In this document: positions 1-4,946 of the stretch, one piece after another
How positions within the stretch are numbered: position 1 is the first letter of the stretch
Layout of the letters: every line of letters begins with the position of its first letter
Source of the DNA: an uncultured Oscillibacter sp.
GTDB lineage: Bacteria; Bacillota_A; Clostridia; Oscillospirales; Oscillospiraceae
Direction: 5' to 3'
NCBI GenBank assembly: GCA_902462475.1
Contig: CABQCB010000120.1
Location: 1 to 6,133 of the forward strand
Length of the DNA: 6,133 bases
Program-made: the position numbers and the translations under genes
Notes under the pieces: model-generated
What the model was told of the DNA's origin: nothing
The model's input: the letters and a program-made list of their open reading frames with translations, nothing else
Databases searched by the model: none

Positions 1-101
1 CGCTCATCACCCACACCTTCCCCCTGCGGGACATTCAGGCGGCCTACGACTTGTTTGCCCAAAAACGGGACGGCGTCATCAAGGTGGCGGTGAAGCCGTG
101 A
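1..101 (+). CDS. Zinc-dependent alcohol dehydrogenase (MDR family), C-terminal fragment
   Basis: Only the last 32 codons are in the window; the reading frame starts at base 3 and stops with TGA at 99-101. The visible peptide has the typical tail of medium-chain dehydrogenases of the zinc alcohol/threonine/polyol dehydrogenase type: a Thr-His-x-Phe-Pro-Leu segment, then Ile-x-x-Ala-Tyr-Asp-Leu-Phe, then a Lys-x-Asp-Gly-Val-Ile-Lys-Val strand ending Val-Lys-Pro. Family members oxidise or reduce alcohols with NAD(P). The catalytic zinc site and the Rossmann fold lie upstream, outside the window, so the substrate cannot be inferred. No U-tract terminator is seen after the stop codon. The downstream transporter has its own promoter, so this gene is probably not in its operon. 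The assignment rests on a short C-terminal pattern only. Confidence 0.6.
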   Translation, partial: LITHTFPLRDIQAAYDLFAQKRDGVIKVAVKP

Positions 102-245
102 AGGAGATGCGGGGAGTGTTGCATAAACTATACACCCACCGCGCATCCTGAGCATGGTCCGTGGAAAAAAGACGCCCGGCAGCGAATTAAAACTTGCCTG
201 AAACCACGCAGAAACGGCGCAAATTTGTTAAGATTCCGTAAAGAC

Positions 246-274
246 TTGACGAATGCTGCAAAATTGTATATAAT
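246..274 (+). promoter_or_regulatory. Sigma-A-type promoter for the OPT transporter gene
   Basis: A -35 box TTGACG (246-251, 5 of 6 consensus bases) is separated by exactly 17 bp from a perfect -10 box TATAAT (269-274). Transcription should start around 280-282. The start codon is at 360, which leaves a leader of about 80 nt. It is by far the best promoter match in the left intergenic region and is correctly placed for the OPT gene. Confidence 0.85.
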
Positions 275-280
275 TTCACC

Positions 281-332
281 TTGTTGGATCGGCGGTTCTG
301 TGCGCCGTATGCGGACACAGAAAATCCAACAA
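281..332 (+). promoter_or_regulatory. Nested stem-loop in the 5' leader of the OPT gene
   Basis: Two perfect inverted repeats are nested. The outer arms are TTGTTGGAT (281-289) and ATCCAACAA (324-332). The inner arms are TTCTGTG (296-302) and CACAGAA (316-322). A small apical CCG/CGG stem (305-307 with 312-314) closes a 4-nt loop. The internal loop is asymmetric: 6 nt on the 5' side and 1 nt on the 3' side. The structure begins at the predicted transcription start and ends 12 nt before the AGAGGGG ribosome binding site, which stays in an unpaired A-rich stretch. It is not an intrinsic terminator, because A residues rather than T residues follow it. Possible roles are 5'-end protection of the mRNA, a binding site for an RNA regulator, or a DNA operator. 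I recognise no known riboswitch or T-box motif. Confidence 0.6.
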
Positions 333-342
333 AAAAATTAAA

Positions 343-349
343 AGAGGGG
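343..349 (+). promoter_or_regulatory. Ribosome binding site fixing the GTG start of the OPT gene
   Basis: AGAGGGG lies 10 nt before the GTG codon at 360. It supports this non-ATG start over the next in-frame ATG at codon 16 (405-407), which would remove the N-terminal polar tail. Confidence 0.65.
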
Positions 350-359
350 AATTCGTATC

Positions 360-2300
360 GTGGAAGAGAAAAAATTCCAACCCTACGTCCCGGCAGACAA
401 GGTCATGCCTGAGTTCACGGTGGTATCCGTGATCCTGGGCGCCATTTTGGCCGTTGTCTTCGGCGGGGCGAACGCGTACCTGGGCCTGCGTGTCGGCATG
501 ACCGTTTCGGCCTCCATTCCTGCGGCGGTGATTTCCATGGGAATCATCCGCAAAGTACTCAAGCGTGACTCCATTCTGGAAAACAACATGGTCCAGACCA
601 TCGGCTCCGCCGGTGAGTCCGTGGCCGCCGGTGCCATCTTCACCCTGCCGGCTCTGTTCATGTGGGCCAAGGAGGGCCTTTGCGACGTGCCTTCCCTGGT
701 GGAGATCGGCCTGATCGCCCTGTGCGGCGGTGTGCTGGGCGTGCTCATGATGATCCCCCTGCGCAGCGCGCTGATCGTCAAGGAGCACGGCGTGCTGGCC
801 TATCCCGAGGGCCAGGCCTGCGCCGAGGTGCTCATTGCCGGTGAAGAGGGCGGCGCCAAGGCGTCCACCGTGTTCTCCGGCCTGGGCATCGCTGCCGTCT
901 ACAAGTTCATTGCCGACGGCCTGAAGGTGTTCCCCAGCGAGATCACCTATGACATCCCCGCCTACAAGGGCTCCGGCATCGGCATCGACGTGCTGCCCGC
1001 TCTGGCCGGCGTGGGCTACATCTGCGGCGCCAAGGTGTCCTCCTATCTGTTCGCGGGCGGCCTTCTGGGCTGGTTTGTCATCATGCCCTTGATGGTGCTC
1101 TTCGGCAGCGACCTCATTTTGTTCCCTGTCACCGACATGACCATCGGCCAGCTGGTGGCGGAGGAGGGCGTTTCCAGCCTGTGGGGCAACTATCTGCGCT
1201 ACATCGGCGCCGGCGCCGTAGCCTGCGGCGGCGTGCTGAGCCTTGTCAAGTCCCTGCCCCTCATCATCCGCACTTTCAAGGATGCCATGGGCGACTATGC
1301 CAAGGGCCGCGGTGAGGCCAGCACCCTGCGTACGGAGCAGGATCTTCCCATGAAGGCGGTCCTGCTGGGCGTTCTGGTGGTGGCCGTGGTGCTGTGGCTG
1401 GTGCCCGCCATCCCCCTGAATCTGTTCACTGCGCTGATCGTCATCATCTTCGGCTTCTTCTTTGCCACGGTGTCCTCCCGCATGGTGGGTCTGATCGGTT
1501 CTTCCAACAACCCGGTCTCCGGCATGGCCATTGCCACGCTGCTGATCTCCACCCTGCTGCTCAAGGCCACCGGTACCGACGGCATTGAGGGCATGACTGC
1601 CGCCATCGTGATCGGCGGTGTCATCTGCGTCATCGCCGCCATCGCCGGCGATACCTCTCAGGACCTGAAGACCGGCTTCCTGGTGGGTGCTACCCCCAAG
1701 AAGCAGCAGATCGGTGAGATCGTGGGCGTGGCCGTGTCCGCCGTGGCCATCGGCGCGATTTTGTACCTGCTGAGCATGGCTTGGGGCGGTTACGGCTCTG
1801 ATGCCCTGCCCGCTCCCCAGGCGACGCTGATGAAGATGATCGTCGAGGGCGTTATGGGCGGCAACCTGCCCTGGAACCTGGTGCTGGTGGGCGTGTTCAT
1901 CGCACTGGTCGTGGAAGTGCTGGGCATCCCTGTGCTGCCCTTTGCCATCGGCCTGTATCTGCCCATCTACCTGTCCGTTCCCATGATGCTGGGCGGCGCC
2001 CTGCGCTGGTTCCTGGAAAAGCGCAAGTACGATTCCGAGAAGGAGAAGGACAACGTGGTCCAGTCCGGCGTGCTCTATTCCTCCGGCCTGATCGCCGGCG
2101 AGGGCATCGTGGGCATTCTGCTGGCTGTGCTGGCCATTATCCCTGCCGGTATGGATGTTGAGGGCAATGCCCTGTATGTCAGCGACAAGATCGACATCAG
2201 CGGCATCTTCAGCATCGGCCAGATCGGCGGACTGGTGGTCTTCGCTCTGCTGCTGCTGACCATCTATCGGTTTGCCACCAAGGACCAGAAGAAGGCCTGA
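360..2300 (+). CDS. OPT family oligopeptide transporter
   Basis: An integral membrane protein of 646 residues, normal length for bacterial OPT carriers, which import small peptides (or in some members metal-chelate or modified peptides) by secondary, usually proton-coupled, transport. Family landmarks are visible: the Asn-Asn-Met-Val-Gln-Thr-Ile-Gly-Ser-Ala-Gly-Glu-Ser block (75-87), Ser-Ser-Arg-Met-Val-Gly-Leu-Ile-Gly-Ser-Ser-Asn-Asn-Pro-Val-Ser-Gly (372-388), Gly-Asp-Thr-Ser-Gln-Asp-Leu-Lys-Thr-Gly (430-439) and the Tyr-Leu-Pro-Ile-Tyr-Leu-Ser-Val-Pro block (533-541). About 14-17 hydrophobic segments are spread from residue 19 to 637, with short charged loops near 141-165, 303-330 and 551-568. 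The start is GTG, chosen because AGAGGGG (343-349) lies 10 nt upstream and the N-terminus then begins as a short polar tail before the first membrane segment. It has its own promoter and structured leader. PepD encoded downstream suggests that imported peptides are hydrolysed in the cytoplasm. The exact substrate is not readable from sequence. Confidence 0.93.
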   Translation: MEEKKFQPYVPADKVMPEFTVVSVILGAILAVVFGGANAYLGLRVGMTVSASIPAAVISMGIIRKVLKRDSILENNMVQTIGSAGESVAAGAIFTLPALFMWAKEGLCDVPSLVEIGLIALCGGVLGVLMMIPLRSALIVKEHGVLAYPEGQACAEVLIAGEEGGAKASTVFSGLGIAAVYKFIADGLKVFPSEITYDIPAYKGSGIGIDVLPALAGVGYICGAKVSSYLFAGGLLGWFVIMPLMVLFGSDLILFPVTDMTIGQLVAEEGVSSLWGNYLRYIGAGAVACGGVLSLVKSLPLIIRTFKDAMGDYAKGRGEASTLRTEQDLPMKAVLLGVLVVAVVLWLVPAIPLNLFTALIVIIFGFFFATVSSRMVGLIGSSNNPVSGMAIATLLISTLLLKATGTDGIEGMTAAIVIGGVICVIAAIAGDTSQDLKTGFLVGATPKKQQIGEIVGVAVSAVAIGAILYLLSMAWGGYGSDALPAPQATLMKMIVEGVMGGNLPWNLVLVGVFIALVVEVLGIPVLPFAIGLYLPIYLSVPMMLGGALRWFLEKRKYDSEKEKDNVVQSGVLYSSGLIAGEGIVGILLAVLAIIPAGMDVEGNALYVSDKIDISGIFSIGQIGGLVVFALLLLTIYRFATKDQKKA

Positions 2301-2308
2301 TAAAAACA

Positions 2309-2337
2309 TTGCTTTCCCGTTGGCCGGGCTGTATACT
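2309..2337 (+). promoter_or_regulatory. Possible weak promoter before the PqqD-like gene
   Basis: TTGCTT (2309-2314, 3 of 6 consensus bases) is 17 bp from TATACT (2332-2337, 5 of 6). A start near 2343-2345 would give a ~40-nt leader before the ATG at 2384. The -10 box sits in the left arm and loop of the hairpin. It could supply separate transcription of the three downstream genes, but the -35 match is poor. Confidence 0.3.
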
Positions 2338-2354
2338 TTGGTATGCAGCCCGGC
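2323..2354 (+). terminator. Strong intergenic hairpin without a U-tract
   Basis: GCCGGGCTG (2323-2331) and CAGCCCGGC (2346-2354) are perfect inverted repeats. They are extended inward by a T-G wobble and ATAC/GTAT, giving a 14-bp stem with a 4-nt TTTG loop. The bases after it (TTGGGCTATC) are not a U-run, so efficient intrinsic termination is doubtful. It may act as a partial terminator, as a 3'-end stabiliser of the transporter mRNA giving differential expression within one operon, or as a palindromic operator. A candidate -10 box lies inside it. Confidence 0.5.
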
Positions 2355-2370
2355 TTGGGCTATCAGCAAG

Positions 2371-2376
2371 AAGGAG
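2371..2376 (+). promoter_or_regulatory. Ribosome binding site of the PqqD-like gene
   Basis: AAGGAG lies 7 nt before the ATG at 2384. It decides the start against an in-frame TTG at 2309, which has no such site and would translate through the hairpin. Confidence 0.8.
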
Positions 2377-2383
2377 AAGCGAC

Positions 2384-2743
2384 ATGTCCAAAAAACGAGC
2401 GGAGAACTATCTGGACTTTGTGCCGGTGCCCAACCCCCGCAACACCTGGAGCGAAGAAGGCGGCATTGTGACCATCCACATGGTCCACCGGGGGATCTAT
2501 GACCGCCTGGCCCAGAAGCTGTTCCACACCCCGCCGGTGAGCCATATCCAGCTGGATGAGTACGGCAGCTTCCTCTGGCTGCGGATCGACGGAGAGAAGT
2601 CCGTCGGCGTGCTGGCCCAGGCGCTGCGGGAGGAGTACGGCGAGGCGGCGGAGCCGCTGTATGACCGGCTGGTGCACTATATGCAGATCCTGCACAACAA
2701 CCACTTCGTCCTCTTCCGCGGAAAGGACAAGGTGAAGCCGTGA
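2384..2743 (+). CDS. PqqD-like (RRE-fold) small protein
   Basis: A soluble protein of 119 residues with no signal peptide or membrane segment. The second half fits the PqqD family pattern: a Leu-Asp-Glu-Tyr-Gly-Ser-Phe-Leu-Trp-Leu-Arg-Ile-Asp-Gly segment (57-70), then a helix with Val-x-x-Leu-Ala-x-x-Leu-x-x-Glu-Tyr (74-85), then a long helix (88-105) ending in a hydrophobic strand, Asn-His-Phe-Val-Leu-Phe (106-111). The N-terminal part (about 10-55) is extra to the core domain. PqqD-type domains bind leader peptides of ribosomally made, modified peptides and hand them to radical SAM enzymes. No such enzyme or precursor peptide is encoded in this window, so that role is not supported here. 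The C-terminal Val-Lys-Pro-stop overlaps the next gene's possible GTG start, implying one transcript and translational coupling. The fold assignment is moderately secure; the function is unknown. Confidence 0.65.
   Translation: MSKKRAENYLDFVPVPNPRNTWSEEGGIVTIHMVHRGIYDRLAQKLFHTPPVSHIQLDEYGSFLWLRIDGEKSVGVLAQALREEYGEAAEPLYDRLVHYMQILHNNHFVLFRGKDKVKP
2729..2735 (+). promoter_or_regulatory. Ribosome binding site of the small membrane protein gene
   Basis: AAGGTGA lies 10 nt before an ATG at 2746 but only 4 nt before the GTG at 2740, which instead has AAAGGA (2722-2727) 12 nt upstream. The sites do not decide cleanly between the two starts. The difference is two residues. Confidence 0.45.
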
Positions 2744-3084
2744 GTATGGGGCAGATCATTCTGGGCATCGTACTCTTTGCACTGGTGACGGCGGTGCTGT
2801 ATGTATGGGGCCTGAAAAAGAGCATGACCCAGCAGGAGGACCTGGACCGGGCCCTGCTGCGCAAGAGCGCGGAGCGGGTAAACCGCTATTTGAAAGCGCA
2901 TGATACCATCGACCGGGCGGAAATGGCCCGGCTGGTGGAGGGCGTCCGGGCGGGGCTGTTCTGGTCCCGGTCCCGGGCCGGCGTCCGGGATGGAAAAAAG
3001 TTCGTTCCGGAACTGATCGAGTATATGACGGAGCGGCAGCTGCTGGAGGAGGTCTCCCGCGGCCGCTATCGCCGTAAGCCGTAA
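2740..3084 (+). CDS. Small single-pass membrane protein with a possible winged-helix-like tail, unknown function
   Basis: A protein of 114 residues (112 if it starts at the ATG at 2746). Residues 5-24 form one clear hydrophobic membrane segment (Ile-Ile-Leu-Gly-Ile-Val-Leu-Phe-Ala-Leu onward) followed by Lys-Lys, which suggests an N-out, C-in anchor. The rest is polar and mostly helical. Helices are likely at 31-53, 57-70 and 86-104, and the protein ends in a basic segment, Arg-Gly-Arg-Tyr-Arg-Arg-Lys-Pro. The helix/helix/helix/short-hairpin order around 44-114 resembles a winged helix, but no signature confirms DNA binding. I do not recognise the family. The GTG start overlaps the preceding stop codon (GTGA), and the gene ends 29 bp before pepD, so it is very likely co-transcribed with both neighbours. 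It could be a membrane-tethered partner of the PqqD-like protein; that is inference only. Confidence 0.75.
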   Translation: MSMGQIILGIVLFALVTAVLYVWGLKKSMTQQEDLDRALLRKSAERVNRYLKAHDTIDRAEMARLVEGVRAGLFWSRSRAGVRDGKKFVPELIEYMTERQLLEEVSRGRYRRKP

Positions 3085-3113
3085 ATGCGGCATTTTGAAA
3101 GGAGCATCCGAAC

Positions 3114-4553
3114 ATGAGCGTATTGGAACAGCTGGAACCGAAGAGCGTCATGAGCTTTTTTGAGCAGATGTGCGCCATCCCCCACGGTTCCCGGAACACG
3201 AAGGCCATCAGCGACTGGTGCGTGGCATTTGCCAAGGAGCGGGGCCTGGAATATCACCAGGACGAGGCCAACAACGTGATCATTATCAAAGAGGCCACGC
3301 CCGGCTATGAGTCTGCCGAGCCGGTCATCCTGCAGGGCCACCTGGACATGGTGTGCGAGAAGGCGGCCGGCTGCGAGAAGGACATGGACCGTGAGGGACT
3401 GGACCTGGCGGTGGACGGGGATTACGTCTATGCCAAGGGCACGACCCTGGGCAGCGACGACGGCATCGCTGTGGCCATGGCCATGGCCGTGCTGGACGCG
3501 GACGATCTGCCTCATCCCCGGGTGGAGGCAGTGTTCACCACCGACGAGGAGATCGGCCTGCTGGGCGCGGCGGTGCTGGATGTGGCGCCGCTGAAGGGCC
3601 GCAAGATGCTGAATCTGGACTCTGAGGTGGAGGGTATCTTCACAGTCAGCTGTGCCGGCGGCAATACCAGCACCTGCGCTCTGCCTGTCTCCCGTGCGCC
3701 CTTTGACGGCACTGCTCTGACCATCCGGGTGGAGGGCCTCACCGGCGGTCACTCCGGCGCGGAGATCCACAAGGGCCGGGCCAACGCCAATATGACCCTT
3801 GGCCGTGTGCTGCAGGCGGCGGCCAAGTGCAGCGCTCTGCGCATCCAGAGCGTGGACGGCGGACTGAAGGACAACGCCATCCCCGTGGCCTCCAAGGCCT
3901 GCGTGGTGGCGGCGGACGCGGCGGCTGTGAAGGCGGCTGCTGCGGAGATGGAGACGGCGCTGAAAAACGAGTTCCGCGTGACAGATCCCCATCTGACCGT
4001 GGTGGTGGAGGACGGCTGCACCGATGTGGTGCCCATGGACGCATCCTCCACGGAGAAGGTCATCTGCATGCTCACGTGCCTGCCCAACGGCGTGCAGGCC
4101 ATGAGTGCTGAGATCGAGGGCCTGGTGCAGACCTCTTTGAATATGGGTATCCTCGCCACGGCGGAGCTGGAGGTCCGTGCGGGCTTCTGCGTGCGCAGCA
4201 GCGTGGATTCCCAGAAGGAGATGCTCAAGGCCCGTCTGGAGACGCTCATGGGCATTCTGGGCGGCAGCGTGACTTTTGCCGGCGACTATACCGGCTGGCA
4301 GTATCAGGAGAACTCTCCCCTGCGGGATCTGATGGTGGAGGTCTACCGGGAGCAGTACGGCTGCGAGCCCAAGGTGGAGGCCATCCACGCGGGCCTGGAG
4401 TGCGGCCTGTTCGCCGGCAAGATGCCCGGGCTGGACTGTGTGTCCATCGGCCCCGATCTGCTGGAGATCCACACGCCCCGGGAGAAGATGAGCATCAGCT
4501 CTGTGCAGCGGCTGTGGCGCTTTGTCACCGAGGTGCTCAAGCGCTCCAAGTAA
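3114..4553 (+). CDS. pepD: Aminoacyl-histidine dipeptidase (peptidase M20C, PepD)
   Basis: A cytoplasmic zinc dipeptidase of 479 residues, full length for PepD (about 480-490). It hydrolyses Xaa-His and a broad range of other dipeptides. All expected active-site residues are present with the spacing known for Vibrio PepD: His76 in Gly-His-Leu-Asp-Met-Val, catalytic Asp78, bridging Asp115 in Leu-Gly-Ser-Asp-Asp-Gly, catalytic Glu145 and zinc ligand Glu146 in Thr-Thr-Asp-Glu-Glu-Ile-Gly, Asp169 in Leu-Asn-Leu-Asp-Ser-Glu, and His453 in Ile-His-Thr-Pro-Arg-Glu. The lid/dimerisation domain occupies about 183-385, including Gly-Gly-His-Ser-Gly-Ala-Glu-Ile-His (211-219). The peptidase fold resumes with the Ala-Ile-His-Ala-Gly-Leu-Glu-Cys-Gly segment (423-431). 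The ATG start has AAAGGAG (3098-3104) 9 nt upstream. The gene follows the small membrane protein gene by 29 bp with no terminator between them, and ends at a strong terminator. With the OPT transporter upstream it forms a peptide-uptake and breakdown set. No defects are seen. Confidence 0.95.
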   Translation: MSVLEQLEPKSVMSFFEQMCAIPHGSRNTKAISDWCVAFAKERGLEYHQDEANNVIIIKEATPGYESAEPVILQGHLDMVCEKAAGCEKDMDREGLDLAVDGDYVYAKGTTLGSDDGIAVAMAMAVLDADDLPHPRVEAVFTTDEEIGLLGAAVLDVAPLKGRKMLNLDSEVEGIFTVSCAGGNTSTCALPVSRAPFDGTALTIRVEGLTGGHSGAEIHKGRANANMTLGRVLQAAAKCSALRIQSVDGGLKDNAIPVASKACVVAADAAAVKAAAAEMETALKNEFRVTDPHLTVVVEDGCTDVVPMDASSTEKVICMLTCLPNGVQAMSAEIEGLVQTSLNMGILATAELEVRAGFCVRSSVDSQKEMLKARLETLMGILGGSVTFAGDYTGWQYQENSPLRDLMVEVYREQYGCEPKVEAIHAGLECGLFAGKMPGLDCVSIGPDLLEIHTPREKMSISSVQRLWRFVTEVLKRSK

Positions 4554-4562
4554 GATGGAAAC

Positions 4563-4600
4563 AAAAAGACGTGCGTCCCGCGGGGACGCACGTCTTTTTT
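4563..4600. terminator. Bidirectional intrinsic terminator between convergent genes
   Basis: AGACGTGCGTCCC (4567-4579) pairs perfectly with GGGACGCACGTCT (4583-4595) around a GCG loop, a 13-bp GC-rich stem. A run of six T follows on the + strand (4595-4600) and five A precede it (4563-4567), so the - strand transcript also ends in U residues. It lies 9 bp after the pepD stop codon. Its + strand U-tract overlaps the stop codon of the convergent nucleotide pyrophosphohydrolase gene (4599-4601), so one element serves both operons. Confidence 0.95.
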
Positions 4601-4934
4601 ATAGCTCTGTGTATTTCTCCGCCCGGCCCCGGGCTTTTTCCACCGGGTACTTGGCCTCGTTCTTCGTGACCTTTTCGTTCATGATCTCATCCAGGTCCAT
4701 GCCGCATACGTCCGCCATCAAAATGCAGTAGCTGAGAACGTCTGCCAGCTCCTCCCGGATCTTGTCCCGCTTTTCCTCGCAGCGAAGGTCGGTACCGCTC
4801 CACTGGAATACCTCCAGCAGCTCCGCGGCCTCCAGAGAAAGGGAGATGGCCAGGTCCTTGGGAGTATGGAACTGGAGCCAGTCCCGGTCGTCCCGGAACC
4901 GCAGCACCCGGGCAATGGTCTCGTCCTTGAGCAT
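4599..4934 (-). CDS. MazG-like nucleotide pyrophosphohydrolase (RS21-C6 / dCTPase-type)
   Basis: A small all-alpha protein of 111 residues, the single-domain size of the MazG-like/RS21-C6 group. These enzymes cleave (d)NTPs to NMP and pyrophosphate and help remove non-canonical or excess nucleotides. The metal-binding ExxE...ExxD signature is intact: Glu35-Ala-Ala-Glu38 followed by Leu-Leu-Glu-Val-Phe-Gln-Trp, and Glu62-Leu-Ala-Asp65 followed by Val-Leu-Ser-Tyr. The N-terminal Arg-Phe-Arg-Asp-Asp-Arg-Asp-Trp (12-19) with Gln-Phe-His-Thr-Pro-Lys-Asp-Leu (21-28), and the Lys-Asn-Glu-Ala-Lys-Tyr-Pro-Val-Glu-Lys segment (91-100), are typical of the RS21-C6 subgroup. The ATG start has a perfect AAGGAGG 5 nt upstream, and that site overlaps the rsmH stop codon. 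It is therefore the second gene of a two-gene operon with rsmH. Its stop codon overlaps the shared terminator. The preferred nucleotide cannot be told from sequence. Confidence 0.88.
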   Translation of the reverse strand: MLKDETIARVLRFRDDRDWLQFHTPKDLAISLSLEAAELLEVFQWSGTDLRCEEKRDKIREELADVLSYCILMADVCGMDLDEIMNEKVTKNEAKYPVEKARGRAEKYTEL

Positions 4935-4939
4935 GGGAA

Positions 4940-4946
4940 CCTCCTT
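4940..4946 (-). promoter_or_regulatory. Ribosome binding site overlapping the rsmH stop codon
   Basis: On the - strand AAGGAGG lies 5 nt before the ATG at 4934 and shares bases 4945-4946 with the TAA stop codon of rsmH (4945-4947). Ribosomes finishing rsmH reach this site, which points to translational coupling of the two genes. Confidence 0.8.

Noticed and set aside
89..101. 13-bp sequence GGTGAAGCCGTGA occurring at 89-101 and 2731-2743
   Set aside because: Both copies encode Val-Lys-Pro-stop at the ends of unrelated genes. With only two copies and no flanking similarity, coincidence is the simplest explanation.
107..146. Imperfect inverted repeat (ATGCG ... CGCAT) after the dehydrogenase gene
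   Set aside because: The stem has mismatches and bulges and is followed by CCTGAG rather than a U-run, so it is not supported as a terminator.
107..151. 14-codon mini-ORF right after the dehydrogenase stop codon, preceded by AAGGAG
   Set aside because: The AAGGAG abuts the ATG with no spacing, the peptide has no recognisable feature, and the good promoter lies downstream of it. It is not a leader peptide of the OPT gene.
281..349. T-box or amino-acid riboswitch in the OPT leader
   Set aside because: The leader is only about 80 nt, lacks a T-box sequence and any terminator/antiterminator pair, and matches no riboswitch core I recognise.
276..2864. 862-codon open frame on the - strand opposite the OPT gene
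   Set aside because: It is in exact codon register with the OPT gene. Val, Leu, Ile and Ala codons ending in C/G read as His, Gln, Asp and Gly on the reverse strand, which explains its Gln/His/Asp/Gly-rich composition and lack of stops. No family is recognisable.
3066..4472. 468-codon open frame on the - strand opposite pepD
   Set aside because: Same register effect as over the OPT gene. Composition is His/Gln/Gly-rich with no domain, while the + strand carries an intact PepD with all catalytic residues.
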